Shown here one piece after another: positions 45,263-58,600 of a stretch of 64,000 nucleotides of DNA. Position numbers and translations under genes: made by a program. Numbering within the stretch: position 1 is the first letter of the stretch; every line of letters starts with the position of its first letter. The notes beneath the pieces are model-generated. The model was not told the DNA's origin, did no database searches, and saw nothing but the letters and a program-made list of their open reading frames with translations. Origin of the DNA: Strigamia acuminata (Eukaryota; Arthropoda; Chilopoda; Geophilomorpha; Linotaeniidae); the NCBI GenBank assembly GCA_949358305.1, contig OX442315.1:26314427-26378426 (forward strand). The letters are read 5' to 3'.

Positions 45263-48200
45263 TCTTTTCTCCGGCCAAGTTAGAAATTGCGCTGTTATAC
45301 CGAACCATTTCCTTAAGTTTACAACATATTAAAACTCGTAAACGCGGATAAAAAGTATAAATCCTATTTCAACTTCTATTTTTCAAAACCGGAAAACTAA
45401 AAAGGATTTTGGTTTGCAGTAAAACCGCATGATCGTTATCAGCATGACAACCACCAATCAAAATGCTTATCTCCCCACGTTCATCATCCTAATGCAGTGA
45501 AATTATTACCTGCGTTTAATCAATTCTTTTTATAACACTGCAATAAAAATGAGTTAGGCAATCTCTGTACTCTTTTCATTCATCGTCTTTTGTCTTGAAA
45601 ATGGAGACAGAAATTGTTGAAATATGATTTTTTCTTTTTCATCTTTTGCCCAAAAAGGTAAAGAATCAATACATTAATCAAACAATCCAAAGCATAATAA
45701 CTTCCTCGTTCGTCTTGTGTGTTGTACCGTAATTGCATGCAAATTCGTGATTTAAAACTTAAAAAGAAGAAGAAGAAGAAAAAGCCAACCGCAAATAAAA
45801 TAAATCCCTTGATGGCATTAGATCTTCATATTTTCCACTACGTTTCCCAATTCCATTTCAAACCAAATTATGCCAAAAGTATCTACTTTTATTACAAAAT
45901 TTACTGCATTCGTACTAATATTAATTAAAAAACTTATTTCTCTTGTGTGTATTTTTTCATTTCAATCACGGTAAATTACACAAACATTTCATAAATCAAG
46001 ACTTTTTTTTTAAAAAATATAGTGATTTGCCATATGGTATTATAAATGAGCAATCATAATATAAAAAAGTAATCCATTTTTCCATGCAATTTTTTTTATC
46101 ACTTCTAAACAACTTCATTTTTCATAAATTTGGCAGCCAAATCTTACAGTAAAGTTAAAAATGTTTAAAAAATATTTGAACCGAAGTTCTTTTTAACTAC
46201 ATGATTTACATTTAATCATTTGTTATATTTGTTATAGTTAATCCATCATCATCAACTTCAATCAATTCCACATGTTGTAGAAATAACCGCTCGTTTCACT
46301 CAAATTTGGTTTCCTTTCTCTCCCAATTGCAAAAACTTATGCATAAAAAAAAGCTTCACATTTTTTTAAACGTCTTTATCCCATTAAAAATATTCAGCTT
46401 AAATCCTGTTTTTTTTTGTACATCTGCCCATCATCCAATTGTTATTCAAATTCTAATTCTTTGACTCCTGAATGAAAAGGATTTTTATTCCTAGATAAGC
46501 AAAAAATACGGTGACGATTCAATCTCAAGTACGATCAATAAATAACGTTATCTCCACTGCAAAACGAAAAAATCGATTGCCACCGTAAATATAAATATTT
46601 TGAAAAACAAAACAAATCAAAAGAGCCCTGTAATCTCCACACAACTCACCTCAACGTAGTTGTTATCTGTGAAGTTGAGGAACAAAAACAAACAAAAAAT
46701 AAGCTTCTTTTCAGTTTAAAGTTTGTTTGTTCTCTATCTGATCATTCTAAAAGTAAAGGAGACAAAAAGCTTTAGTTTTCACTTTCTTGATGGCAAAAAC
46801 ATGTCGACTGAATCAGCCGAGATGAAATTTTATTCGCCATCACATCCTATTTCAACTTTGAAAAAATAAATTTTCAGAAATAAAATTTCGCCAATTCCTG
46901 CGACTATTTTTCCACGAACCTTCATTTAACATTTAGATATCTCATAATTTAGAGCAGTAAAACCGCTTTATGGATCTAAGCTTAAACCAAGCAAAAACAC
47001 ATAGAAAAACTTGTTAATTTGATTTCAGCAAATTGAATTTTCTGTCGGTTTTAAAAATTACCCTGTAAAAAATGGAGAGCTCCTTAAACGTGATAGAAAA
47101 TTACGTGCTACATTAATTATAAAATGACCGTTTTATCAATTTATGGGAAGACGCAGATGGGTTTATCGGACAAACTCAAGCATGTAATGTTGGAATACGA
47201 GCAGCACACTTTTTATTGATATTTCACAGTAAGTAGTCAAGTAAGAGTCTCATTGTAATACATCATTAACTCCTTTATTTTTATAATGACACGAATTATG
47301 ACTTCATATAAGACCTTAGTGCACTATGACTGTTATCACCGTCGACATGTTTTAACGGGAAATGTGCTCTGTTTTATCGTTACCGCAATGATAGAAGGCG
47401 AGAAATTTGTCACCAAAGGTATAAAAAATTACACGCACGTGGGAATAGTGCTTAGTTATGACACGCATAAATCTTCTCCTGAGAAACCAACTAAACTTAT
47501 TCCACGACATATTTTTTATTGCATCTCTTGGGCCTTCACAAATGGTAATAACTGTTGCATAATTTAATTTAAAAACTGTGGTAACAGCGATTTTTTCACC
47601 CGTAAACGTAAAAGTGAAAAACATGTGAAAAACTTCGCATTTGCTTCTCATAATGTACTAATTAATTTAATTTGTAGTTTTGACACTTCATACAGTTTAC
47701 AAGTTTACACCAATTTGCATGTCTCCCATCTCCCAACAATTAAGTCTGTTTGACTGCCGCCACGACATTTTGCGATCACTCTAACCACAAAAAAATTGAA
47801 AAGAAAGCGCCGCACTTAACATTTTTATAGAAAACATTATCCGCTCGGATAAAGCGATGGCATCAACAGCTGACATCGTAGACGCATTAGCTTGGAAGTG
47901 ATGGATGTCCATCAATAAAAGGAACACCAAACAGGAAAACACCTTCGGTTTAAATCAAGCAAGGAATGGACGAGAATATTTTCTTGAACGTAATAAAAAG
48001 TTTTTTTTTATTTAAATCGTGTGATTTAAAAAAAATAATTCTAAAGATTGTCGCATAGACAGAAATTCAAGTAATTTCCAATATTAATTTTAAATTATCG
48101 ACTGTCGCATTAATAATCAGCTAAACCCTCACACCAACATTATCAAGTACACAGTGGTGAAAGCGACATCCATTGAGACAAAAATGTCGACAGAATATTT

Positions 48201-49138
48201 TGGGAAATGTAATTTCATTTATTACAAAGAAAGTTCCATAGAAATATATAGAATATTTTTTAAACTAATAAGTCCAATAACATAGAATGAAGATGTTTGC
48301 CTTGCTCGTTTCAAGTTATTATTAGAGTTTGAGTGTTACGTTTGATGCAGGTGGGTAGGACATTGTGGTCATTCAATTCACGTAGTAATTAACTATTTTT
48401 AAGTGCATTTTTATGACTACTAGTGAAAACAGTTGTGGTGCTACACTACCAAATAAAATTTCATTTGAAGTCATTAACGCAGCTTTAACTCCCTTATAGT
48501 ACCCAATCCCTAGGTTTGTTTCAGAATATTCAATGTCTGTAATAAAACCATCATCTGCCATTAAAACTAAAAATTTGGTTTAACTATCGATCAGAAACTT
48601 GGGGAGGAAAAAGTTTTGAATGCTTAATTTGCAAGTCATGGAACTGATATGCTGATATTAAATTTAAGAGGCTTAGTCTGAATATTATAACAGTTTCACG
48701 ATATTTTAAATTTTATTATTCAAAACTGTTTAGGCTATAAAAGTTGTGCATGAATAGCTGGATCTACATTGTAATGGAACAATGTATTAAACTGCGTCTA
48801 CACTCGGGCTACACAGTTTGCGGCAGGTAAATAAGTTAGAACATTACGACAACACATTAACTGAAACTAACTTGTTTCTTCAAATGGCAGCTTGTTTTGA
48901 CTAAATTTGTACAATCTACGGAGAAATAATTTTTTTATGCTGTGCATGTTGTGTCAATTTGTGCGTTATAAAATTGAAAACAAAAATTGTTATTCATCAG
49001 TCAAACAAACATCACAGTGAACACGCGCTAAAGCGAAAACACATTTGTAAGAAAAAAAATTCAATTTTCATCTCGTATGAAACTACGATTGCAAGCTGAC
49101 AGTTCAGCTTTCAGTCGGAGTTCTGTGAACTCTCGATA

Positions 49139-49195
49139 GTGGACATGGTCAGTGCACCTGGCCGGCAATCATAAGATCTGCGGTTCGATTTCCAG
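49139..49195 (+). mobile_element. Weak tRNA-like SINE head
   Basis: ATGGTCAGTGCACCTGGCC is an A-box-like segment, followed by GATCTGCGGTTCGATTTCC, a near-consensus B box. No tail or duplication was identified. Confidence 0.35.
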
Positions 49196-50503
49196 TTTTT
49201 GATGTCTCTGGAGTTCGGGGCTATTTATCTTTTTGTCATGTTCGTTAAGAAGCTGTCTGATTATTTTTTTATAAAGTTATATTTAAAATTAAAAAAAAAG
49301 ACCCTAACAGATATAAACAGAGCCAAAAAACAAAACAATTTATTACATTGACATTCTTACAGTCCAACCGATTCTCTCTCTCTCTCTCCCAGCAATACTT
49401 CTCGCTTCAGTCTCCATATATTGTCTCTCTACGTTCGAATTTCATTTCTGCTCAATTTTTATTGCATTCCCGTGGTCCCACTTTTATTAATTAAACATAC
49501 TGAAAGCTTTATTCACCAAATACAATGTCTACGATTTAATTCTGTAACTAAAAATGCATTTCCGCACTTTTAAAATTAAAATCCTTTGATGCAAGCTAAG
49601 TAAATTGTTACTTTTCACCACACGCTGCACACAATTTATTAGCTTTATTCATGCAAATAATCATTTTGACATTGAGATTCCTGTCAATATTTTCATTACT
49701 CTCCAGCTTGAACAGAAGACTGAAACCTCTGCAACAGGCAAATAAAAATACCTGCATCCAGCGAGCGTAAATATCAACGAGCTACCTGTATATTTGTATC
49801 CTCAAATATCGCTTATTTCAAGCCCATTAGAGCGAAAACGTCTGCTCAATAGGTTTAATGAAGGAGTGTTTATAGCAAACTAGAATCGAGAATTAAATAT
49901 TTGCTTAACTTCCCCATTCCACTTAGTAATTTATTTCGAAAACAAGTCTAAACTTGAGGCTTGCAACCTAATATCAAGTTTACAATACTTATTAGTTGGA
50001 GGTTAACCCCCAACTGAATCAACGAGTGCAGCGTTGAGAGTCAAAATATCCAAAAGGAACATCCATATCCAATTGCACTAAGTACATTAGCTTGTTGTTG
50101 TTTTCAACTAAAGTTTAAATTTAAAATAAACTAATTATCACAAAGTTTAATACCACACTTAAATAAACAAGCCCTTCACTAGAGAAATCATTTGAAAATT
50201 AATTACGGTCGGCTTAAAATGTTCTTGTTTATCGAACGTGGAGGAATCTGTAACAAGGTTAACTATTAGATTAATTGCACGATTTCTTGTCTCAAATTCA
50301 GTTTGAGCTCAACTTGAAGACTGGAACATTGTCTCTCGTCCTTACTTAAAAAATGCCAGAGTTTTCAAACAAAACAAAAAAAACCACGTACTCCGTACAA
50401 GGTTTTGATGATAGGTTCCACTAATGGTCGCTTGTGAAATTTGAGACGAATTTAGTACCCACTTGTGGTTAAAACTTGGTATTTCCTGCTGAAAAAACTG
50501 AAG

Positions 50504-50558
50504 GATTAAAAAGACGATTAAACGTGATAAATTATCACGTTTAATCGTCCTTTTAATC
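50504..50558. repeat. 55-bp near-perfect palindrome
   Basis: Two 27-bp arms (50504-50530 and 50532-50558) surround a single base; they differ at one position. It would extrude as a strong hairpin and abuts a second palindrome. Confidence 0.9.
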
Positions 50559-50585
50559 AAGTATTATCACTGATAATACTTGATT
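50555..50585. repeat. 31-bp perfect palindrome, overlapping the previous one
   Basis: AATCAAGTATTATCA with its mirror around one C. A poly-C tract (about 50626-50643, one A) follows 40 bp later. Confidence 0.9.
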
Positions 50586-53298
50586 TATTCATGCCACTGG
50601 CCGTTAGTCATGCGACTCCGAAGTGCCCCCCCCCCCCACCCCCAGAATGACTACAAAACGCACAACTACTAAGAAACTTAATGAATTAATGGCTTAAAAC
50701 AGAAATGAATTATATTGTTTTAATCTGTAACATTTTAATAAATTTTACCTGAGATAAAAACGAAAAACATACTTAATTGCAGACATTCTCAAAAATAAAA
50801 CTCAAGATGCAACAAATTGTAAAATTATATAGGTCTACTTATTTCACATTAAAGTAATAGCGCTCTGGATTAGAAATTTCCAAAAGATGCGCCACTTAAC
50901 TGATGATAACTGACCGTAAATTAGGGTGTGCAATTTTGATGACATTCAAGACGACAAGTTGCTCTAGCATATATTTGCTGTCAGAATAATTTTTCTCTTT
51001 TTGTCACTTTGTCTCCAAGACAAACCAATCACATTTGAACTCCAGTCTAGTAGATATTTTGTTTTATTTTATTTTCCTAGTTTTGTAAATGCAAATCTTC
51101 TTAATTTCGTTGAGTGGAGAAGAAGAGAATTATTTACATAAAAGAATATGGAAACACAACACTAGAAATGGAAGAAGAATTAATTTGTACTAAAACAAAA
51201 TTGCCATGTTAATAATATTCTTAAAAAAAACAAATTTTACAAATATTCGAGGATCGTTTATAATTCCAGGGACCGCCCAGGAATTTTAATTTGACATCAG
51301 ATCTATGTACCTATTTTAAGAGCATAAATGCGTCATGTGCCTTTAACTTTAATACAGACGAAAATTTCAATGTTTGGAGCAATAGTTAGCCAAAACATGA
51401 AGTAAATTATATTTTAATACAAGCGCAGCATTCATTTCATCTGATGATCCCATGTGGGGCAAATCACAACATGCCCGCAGTTAGAAATCGGTCAGAACAA
51501 ACTCACCTTTGATCTTAATCACTAGTAATTTCAGAAAATTGCTTTAGTTTGCTTCAAAGCGTTAGAACCGCTCTTTTGACCTCGAAGTTTGCATGAACTT
51601 ATCGAGTAGTAACAGGTGCTCTTTTATTCATAAGCTAGCCTTGTATATTTGTAAAATTTCCCACAATGTGCTGTTATTACAAAGATTCGCTAAACTTAAT
51701 CCCAAAATAAAATATAATGACTTTCATTTACAAATGAAGAAAAAAGAATAAAAGCAAACCTTGAGATAAGCACAAAATCAATTCCCAGAAGAAGAAAAAC
51801 TATCAAAAATGCTTCTTCTGTAAAAAAAAATGTCGATGTAACTCTTTGGGATTTCAAGGATAGAGAAAATGTAAAAGTTATGAGGCTGCCAACAAAACGG
51901 CTATTGCTTGACACGTTTGAAGGAAATGTGTAGTAAAGGTCATTTCTCAAGAGGCAAAGAGTCTTCAATAAAAACGGAAATTTTATTCATGAAATGAGAC
52001 CGACTTGGAACAGAAGTCAAAGAACATTCTTTTTTAAACTTTATTTGATTTATTTTTTCTTCTAGTTTATAGACTAATGATTACTACAATTTCCGTATAT
52101 TACAGTTTTTCAGTTTGTATACCGTTACAAAGATAAAACTAACATTTTTTTTTTTTAATTTGGTTGATCTTTTAAGAGACACATGGGCAACATTGTCAAC
52201 ATCAGTATAGAATATAGAGAAACCTTAATACCAACTTTACATTTTTTAAACAATAAATCGATTAATTTCCTGTGAATAATAAAAAAAGACAAAAACTGTT
52301 TTTGAAAGCAAAGTTTAGATTCAATTAAAAAAAGATTTTTGTGTTTAAAGAAAAGGATAAAACTGTTTGGTTTGAGGCATTAGTGTCAACAAACCTCGCT
52401 CACGTTCAAAGCTTACGGTTTTGAGCACCATAAGCTCGTCTTCGAAAAAGTAAACATCCAGGGTGAGCTTTTGATTTTTTTTTTTACCTCGCTTTTTTAT
52501 TTTCCAAAAATAAAACTTTTTCAAGAATGCCGTAAAATATTGATGCTTAAATATGATAATTATTCCAGTTGGTTACATTTAAGCGTAAAGAATCGTCCCC
52601 TGTTTGTCAAATTAAAAACAGCAATGATACGTTTTCCGTTATTCTCTAACAACGTTTATAAATGATCACTTAACATTACAGAATATTTTAAAGATTGCTT
52701 AATATGTTTTCTAGGTTTAAAATTGAACATTAAACGGCTACGGAATTTTAAATACCTTTGAAGGAAGTGAGCAAAAATACGGATTAAATATTTAAAATTA
52801 CGACTTTTTTTATTTTTATTTTGTAATTTTTAATTTGTTCATTAAATTCTAAGGCAAAGTTTAAACTTAAAATTGTGGAACTTTTGATAAATACCCTGTT
52901 CGATAATAAGAAATATGTAGTGCACAGTATTAACATATTACCAATTAAAACAAACATTTTTCTTAGAGCCAAAAAATTAATATTTATATACAGTATATAT
53001 ATATTTTATTATTTTTTTTATTTTATTATAAAACTACAATTTATTTAAATCACTTTCCCATCATCAACAGAGTTTGCCAAGTTGTGATTTACTTTCACAA
53101 CAATTTAAGAATTTAGATTATTTGAATCCGAGTCCGCCATGCTTAATCTTTGATCAGACGGAAACATCATTCATTCTTCATAATGTATTTTGTACAAATG
53201 AAAGTTAAAAAGAAATAGAACTGACCAAAATATATATATATATATGTATTTGTAGAAGTCAATAGCCTATTTTAATTGGTAACAACCTTAAAGATCAC

Positions 53299-53444
53299 AA
53301 TAAAGTGATTTTAATAACTTTAATGGCACTCTAAACTACAAACAATAAATCAAACGATCAAACAATCATCTTCAGTGGGCAAACGATTTTGATTTATTGT
53401 TTGAAGTTTAGAGTACCATTAATATCATTAAAAATCACTTTATT
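53299..53444. mobile_element. MITE-like inverted repeat near the GPCR 3' end
   Basis: Arms of about 56 bp, starting AATAAAGTGATTTT, are mirrored with a few mismatches around a ~33-bp loop. The right arm contributes AATAAA on the minus strand (53438-53443), a possible polyadenylation signal for the GPCR transcript. Confidence 0.7.
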
Positions 53445-53495
53445 ACTATCATAGAGAAAGTGCGCAGCGAGATAGATATTTTTCTGCTTAAAGGT

Positions 53496-53645
53496 CAGTT
53501 CACATATGCTATTGTTTGTCAATTTTTCAAATTACGATCAAAATCTCAGATTTAAAACGATAAGAGAAAAACTCGTGATGGGTATTAAATTGAAGGCGCA
53601 ATTTTTCATCTTGCTCCGTTTTCTCACGCGTATGTGAACCGGCTG
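53496..53645. mobile_element. Small terminal-inverted-repeat element in the GPCR 3' flank
   Basis: Ends CAGTTCACATATGC and, mirrored, CAGCCGGTTCACATACGC share TTCACATAYGC. It is 150 bp long with no open frame. It ends 36 bp from the GPCR stop codon, so it probably lies in the 3' UTR. No target duplication is clear. Confidence 0.55.
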
Positions 53646-53681
53646 TAACACTCAGTGCTCTAAACCTTTAAAGTGGTCAAT

Positions 53682-54866
53682 TTACACACAAGTAGTGGCT
53701 TGGGTGTGCGGATCTTGAGGAATGGCAATCCACTTGTTTAGAATTCTCGGTTTAAAAAGCCGATTGAAAGTCTGACGAAACTGCCGGCTCATGGTGCAGT
53801 ACAATATAAAATTAATAGCCGAGTTGATAAGAGCCAAAATGTCCATCATTTCTCCGAAATTCTGATAACAGGTGCGGAAAAAAGCGTCTCCCAACACACC
53901 GCTCAGCAGGGCGAAAATTCCTTGTGGAAACTCTGTGATGAGGAAGAGCAGAAGAACTGCAAGGAGCATCCGGGTCGTTCGGTCGCAAGCACGCTGATCA
54001 CTCTCGCTATTCGCACGATTCACCAGCTTAATTTTACGCTCGTTAGCCCGGTACAAAGCCACGATCAGCGATAAACTGAGCAACGTAAGAGCCACGCAAG
54101 GAACCAATTTCACAATGACGCTGTAGACCCAGAAGTTGATCGTCCTCAATAGTCCATCATGAGCCAATGCCACGTCACTTATATCGATCACAAATATCTC
54201 GTATAGATGACCCGCGACGGGGTCCGTTTTCAATTGAGAATGAATAGAAAATGTGAGATATACTGGTATGCAGAAAACTAGGGGAAATAGATAAGAGCTC
54301 ACAATGGCCACTCGTGCACGCTCCATATTGCACCATTCGCGGTTTTTATTTGGCAGGCTGACCGCTATATAACGCCAAACGGCCAGCGTAATGGTCAATC
54401 CGATTGAGATTGTGTGACACACCACAGAAAAATGGGCGTGAAAAAGAATCAATAGTGTCCAGTGATAGGCAAAATGCTCTTCGTTTGTTTCGTATTTAAT
54501 TAAGATGTACGTGTGGACACTGAACGGAAGGTAATCCAACATGACCAGCATGTCAGCAACGGCCAGACCGGTGAGAATGGCGTTGGTGGGCGAGACCATG
54601 TCTTTGCGTGTCAGCACAATGATGTTGAGAATGTTTGTGATGATACCAAACAGACACACAATAATGCTGAAATATCCGTGGAAAACTTTAAATCCGGTGT
54701 GAAATTCGGCGTATTCGTCCCCGCAATACAATTCACCTTCAAGCATTTTGGATTCGAATCCCGTTGGCTCCACCTCTGCATCGGATAAATTGAGTGTATT
54801 GAGCAACCTTTCCGTCAGACTACTCCCTCGTGACACATTTCCAGTTACAGACATTTTAGGAAACAT
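53682..54866 (-). CDS. Myosuppressin receptor-like (DMSR family) class A GPCR, single exon
   Basis: A seven-transmembrane peptide receptor of 394 residues from the ATG at 54866. The ATG at 54854 (390 residues) has a better context (AAAATGTC) and may be the real start. The N-terminus carries glycosylation sites at N10 (NVS) and N26 (NLS). Membrane segments lie at about 61-85, 95-117, 134-160, 185-205, 241-271, 300-322 and 336-357. GLAVADML marks segment 2. WRYIAV at 164-169 replaces the classical DRY. TTEFPQG-type sequence (LFLITEFPQGIFALL) marks segment 6, and NSAINFILYCTMSRQFRQTF marks segment 7 and helix 8 in place of NPxxY. These variants are typical of myosuppressin/FMRFamide-like receptors, which usually signal through Gi/o; the ligand here is inference. 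No stop, frameshift or intron is seen. Inverted-repeat elements lie close on both sides. Confidence 0.85.
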   Translation of the reverse strand: MFPKMSVTGNVSRGSSLTERLLNTLNLSDAEVEPTGFESKMLEGELYCGDEYAEFHTGFKVFHGYFSIIVCLFGIITNILNIIVLTRKDMVSPTNAILTGLAVADMLVMLDYLPFSVHTYILIKYETNEEHFAYHWTLLILFHAHFSVVCHTISIGLTITLAVWRYIAVSLPNKNREWCNMERARVAIVSSYLFPLVFCIPVYLTFSIHSQLKTDPVAGHLYEIFVIDISDVALAHDGLLRTINFWVYSVIVKLVPCVALTLLSLSLIVALYRANERKIKLVNRANSESDQRACDRTTRMLLAVLLLFLITEFPQGIFALLSGVLGDAFFRTCYQNFGEMMDILALINSAINFILYCTMSRQFRQTFNRLFKPRILNKWIAIPQDPHTQATTCV

Positions 54867-55319
54867 AAATATATATATGAAACATAGATCTGAACGTTTA
54901 AAAGTCTTTCGACAGTGATCTTCCAAGGAGATATAAAAAATCCACTAGTGTACTGTCACCAGCTTCAGTTTTTCTTTCACCTCACAGTTAACTCTTAAAA
55001 TAATTTCTTTTCTTCGCTGGTGTCCCCGAGCAGAATAAATGCAATTTCCAACAGCATTTTGCGAACTGAAACAGTATACATCCAAGCTTAGCTTAAATTA
55101 AGAATACAAACACTTCAAACACTGCACACACACGAACAAAAAAACAGAACATACACACACACCATCCGTAATAATAAAATAATAGTAACAAAATAAAAAA
55201 AATTAAAAAAAAAACCTTATAATTCTTCCACATTCAATTAACCACGATGTTGGATTGACTGGAAATCACCAGTTTAACTTTGGGAGAGTAATGGACTGAT
55301 TGAGCTTAATGTATCTATT
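54867..55319. other. 5' flank of the GPCR gene
   Basis: AT-rich, with short CA-type tracts at 55123-55160 and A-runs at 55190-55215. It probably contains the promoter and 5' UTR, but I see no clear TATA box or splice site that would add an upstream exon. Confidence 0.4.
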
Positions 55320-55645
55320 GTTCGTGCCCGGTATCTTGATGTTAAATCGTACTGCGCATCCCATTCTGCGCAGACAATTTTCTAATTACAGTTGTTATAT
55401 AACAGTATTGAGCCTATTGTTAGGCCTAATAATGCTAAAACAAAGTAAATAAGCAACAATATTTTGGTACTATGCTGTAAATTACTTTTAATGATGATTT
55501 TATTGTTGGTTACGGAGTATTTACTTTAGCATTATTAGACCTAATAATAGGCTTAATAGTGCTGAATAACAACTGGAATTAGAAAATCGTCTGCGCAGAA
55601 TTGGATGTGCAGTACGAATTTAGAATCAAAATACCGGGCGCGAAC
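55320..55645. mobile_element. MITE-like inverted-repeat element upstream of the GPCR
   Basis: Arms of about 135 bp are mirrored with scattered mismatches. They begin GTTCGTGCCCGGTAT on the left and GTTCGCGCCCGGTAT on the right read inward. Blocks such as TTCTGCGCAGAC and GGCCTAATAATGCTAAA are shared by both arms. The loop is about 50 bp. No coding sequence. Confidence 0.8.
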
Positions 55646-58600
55646 TACAAGTCACATTTGAGTTAAACGGATTTTATTTATCGATTCAATTAAATTTCTT
55701 GCCATCTTACACGGATCTTTGATTTGGTTGCACAAATTACAAAATCATTTCACTTTTAATCCCACGAATAAAAAAAAATCAATTAACGGGAAAGACATTT
55801 TTAATTTGTCGCGATAAAACGATAAGGATGCAATAAACTGGGTAATCCAGTCTGCATTAAACATGCGTTTCCAACAAAGTACTTCTGTACGCGCTATTGC
55901 TGCAGCCCAGTCCATCATCATTTCATTTTCATTTTCCCCCTGAGATGATGGGACTATAGGCACTAGCCCAGATTAGAACCGTATACATCCAACTTAAGAT
56001 AAGCCCCCCGTACTGACAGCTGTAAAAAAAACCACAGAAAACACAGTTGAAGTGGGTGGCATATTTTCTTGCTACAGGAACTCCCTAAATCATTATCAAC
56101 CCAATTACTATTTCCAGTCAATTTGGCGTATTCAGAAATCGTTTTGCACTTGCCAATTGTTGCATTTGTGCATTTAAATTGGCTGGTTCTTTAAATAAAA
56201 GTGAAGCAATTTTCCAAACTGCAAGTTTTCAGTTAGAATAAAAAAAAGTCCGCTATTACCCTGAGATGATTGGAAAAATCTGGGTCATTTGCTCTTTTGT
56301 TTTCTTCAAAAATAGGCAACTCGCTCAAAGTTTACTATTCCACACTTTGCATTTTTGATTGTTTTCTGACTTTTCTCATTATTTTTTTTCCTTCAAAATT
56401 TTGAAAACACACTTAAGGGAAATACAAAGGTAGAATTTAAAAAAGAAGTCAAATTGCATACCGTAGTTTGAAATGCAAAGTGTAAACCATTTTCTAAACT
56501 ATCTTACTGTGATCTACTAAAGAATTTAGAAAACTCTCACATTACTCTTTTTTCTCGAATTACCGTATAAATATTGTAGTGACACCCTTATAAATGTAAA
56601 AACAAAACAATAAACCCAGTGGTATAACAACATATCCCTAACTCACCTTCCACAGAAGATATTAACCTGTTGCTAATAGCGAACTTTCCTCAACTCTACA
56701 GAAATTTATGACATGCAATTATCACGACTTAAAAGACTAACCTCGAATTACAAAGAACATTTCTTTTTTGCTTTAAGAAAAAAAAATAAAGCTGACACTA
56801 TTTTTACATTAGTAATAAAAATAAATCCAAGTTTTGAATAAAAAGAGCACTTGTATAATTACTCGACATGAACATGCGCAGCACTCTGCAGTTACGCACC
56901 GCTTGCTTAATAATCCTCCTTTCATCAAAAAGTCCAATTTCCGCTGAACTGAATGCACAAACGCAAGGGAGGGGAATGCAGATAGAGGTCGCAAAAAATA
57001 AGACGAAATGAGAAAGTGTAGGACACGCTGCCAAATACGATCATTCTTTTCATCTTAACGATCTATTTCTAAAAAAAAAAACTAACTAAACTCCTCATCC
57101 AATTACCAATTTCGTCACTATTCATCTTATTGGCCATCAAATATCTCCAAATAAATACAAACCTAATTCAAGACGACCAAAATTAAAAGATAATTCAATA
57201 TTCATCCAACTGATATAACACGCTAATTTTCACGCATCAATTTAAATATTCATCATTTTGTTTAAAAGCGGAAAATTAAGTCATTAATTTTTTTTAAATA
57301 TCCTAATCGGATAAAAAAAAGTGTTAAGTACTGCAAAAAAGATTCATTATCCCACACCATTTACTCTAGCCATTCGAATCACCTCCTTTGCACCTACTAT
57401 GTTAGCTTAGTTGATTAAAAGCAATAAATAAACGTCACTTTTCGTTCCCACGTTTCGTTCTTATCGTATACCTTAAAGTAAGACCCAGGCGAGGTTGCAC
57501 ATGGGGCACTAACTTTAGCAATTAACAAACCAGCAAGCTCATAGCGCCACACGAGCTGCCAATAACATAATCAAGCCTTCCTCCCAATTACTCTTTCTTT
57601 TCGATCAAGTACGAAGAAATTGGTCTTCTGCGGGGATGAGCTGCTATGTGGGTCTTTAACATCAGCCAAAATGAGACAATGTCCGAACGAGATTACTTCT
57701 GCACTTTACGGATGAATCGAGCAATAAAGACAACAACAACCTGTAGATTGTCATTTAGATTAATATTAGTTCTTGATACCTTTTCCCGAGTCAAGAAGAT
57801 GGTTGAAAATAGTTCATCTAATAGGCCTACGAGTAAAGTTTATTTTAAATTCCTTTACGGGTCATCATTTATGTTTCCACCAATTTTAATTTCCATTGAA
57901 TTCGAATATCTCAATTATAAACTTTTCGCAAAAAATTCCAAATCTCAATAATCTAACGATCAAACAAACAAAAAAAATAAAAACAAAAATGGAATTGCAT
58001 TGATGGGCAATCAAATCGAGGTCGTCGTCCGCTATTGCCACATGAATAAATTTTTCTTGCCAAATACCACGTGCTCTAGGGATTGACCTAAGACTTTTTT
58101 TGTCAACGCAGTTTTCCTGCCAAAGGTTAAATCGCGAGCAGTTTTACCCAGCTAGAAAAACCAATGGCATTGCAAGTGGCAATTCGCACTGCTTTAGTGA
58201 CATTTGAAAAGATTCACGCGACAAGAAATGTTCTAATCCGAATTTCCAAACAATTAACAATGAAAACTGAGCTCGGAAACAGATAATGGTTTCTAAACAC
58301 TTATTCCTTTGTTAAGCTAGATTTAAACCATTAATTTTCATGAAATTAAAAATCATATAATCACTGAATTATAACCCTAAATTCCACGAAGATACTGATC
58401 TATGGACTTTGTGGAAACTACTAAATTAATCAAAAGAATTGTTCGCGTACCAATAGCAACGAACCAAATTTTTCAGAGAAAACAAATAAATCATTAAAAC
58501 ACTGTGCGAAAGAATAGTTTTTTATAATTTAAGTATGCTATTACCGCTTATCTTAAGATAAATTGAATGAGAAACTACCATCAGCTGTTTCATTCAAGCT

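Larger units (their letters stand above)
44505..53298. other. AT-rich intergenic region with no gene found
   Basis: About 8.8 kb without a supportable protein gene. Open frames are short and lack domains. A block at 44720-44950 is somewhat GC-richer and may be an old repeat. A (GAA)n-like tract lies at 45762-45782. Weak tRNA-like heads and a strong palindrome are listed separately. Confidence 0.5.

Noticed and set aside
48373-48561. 62-codon minus-strand frame starting MADDGFITDIEYSE
   Set aside because: Looks protein-like but has no family match, no conserved context and a weak start; too little to call.
54867-54926. Upstream extension of the GPCR frame by 20 codons
   Set aside because: It begins at TTG, not ATG, and the extra residues show no conserved feature.
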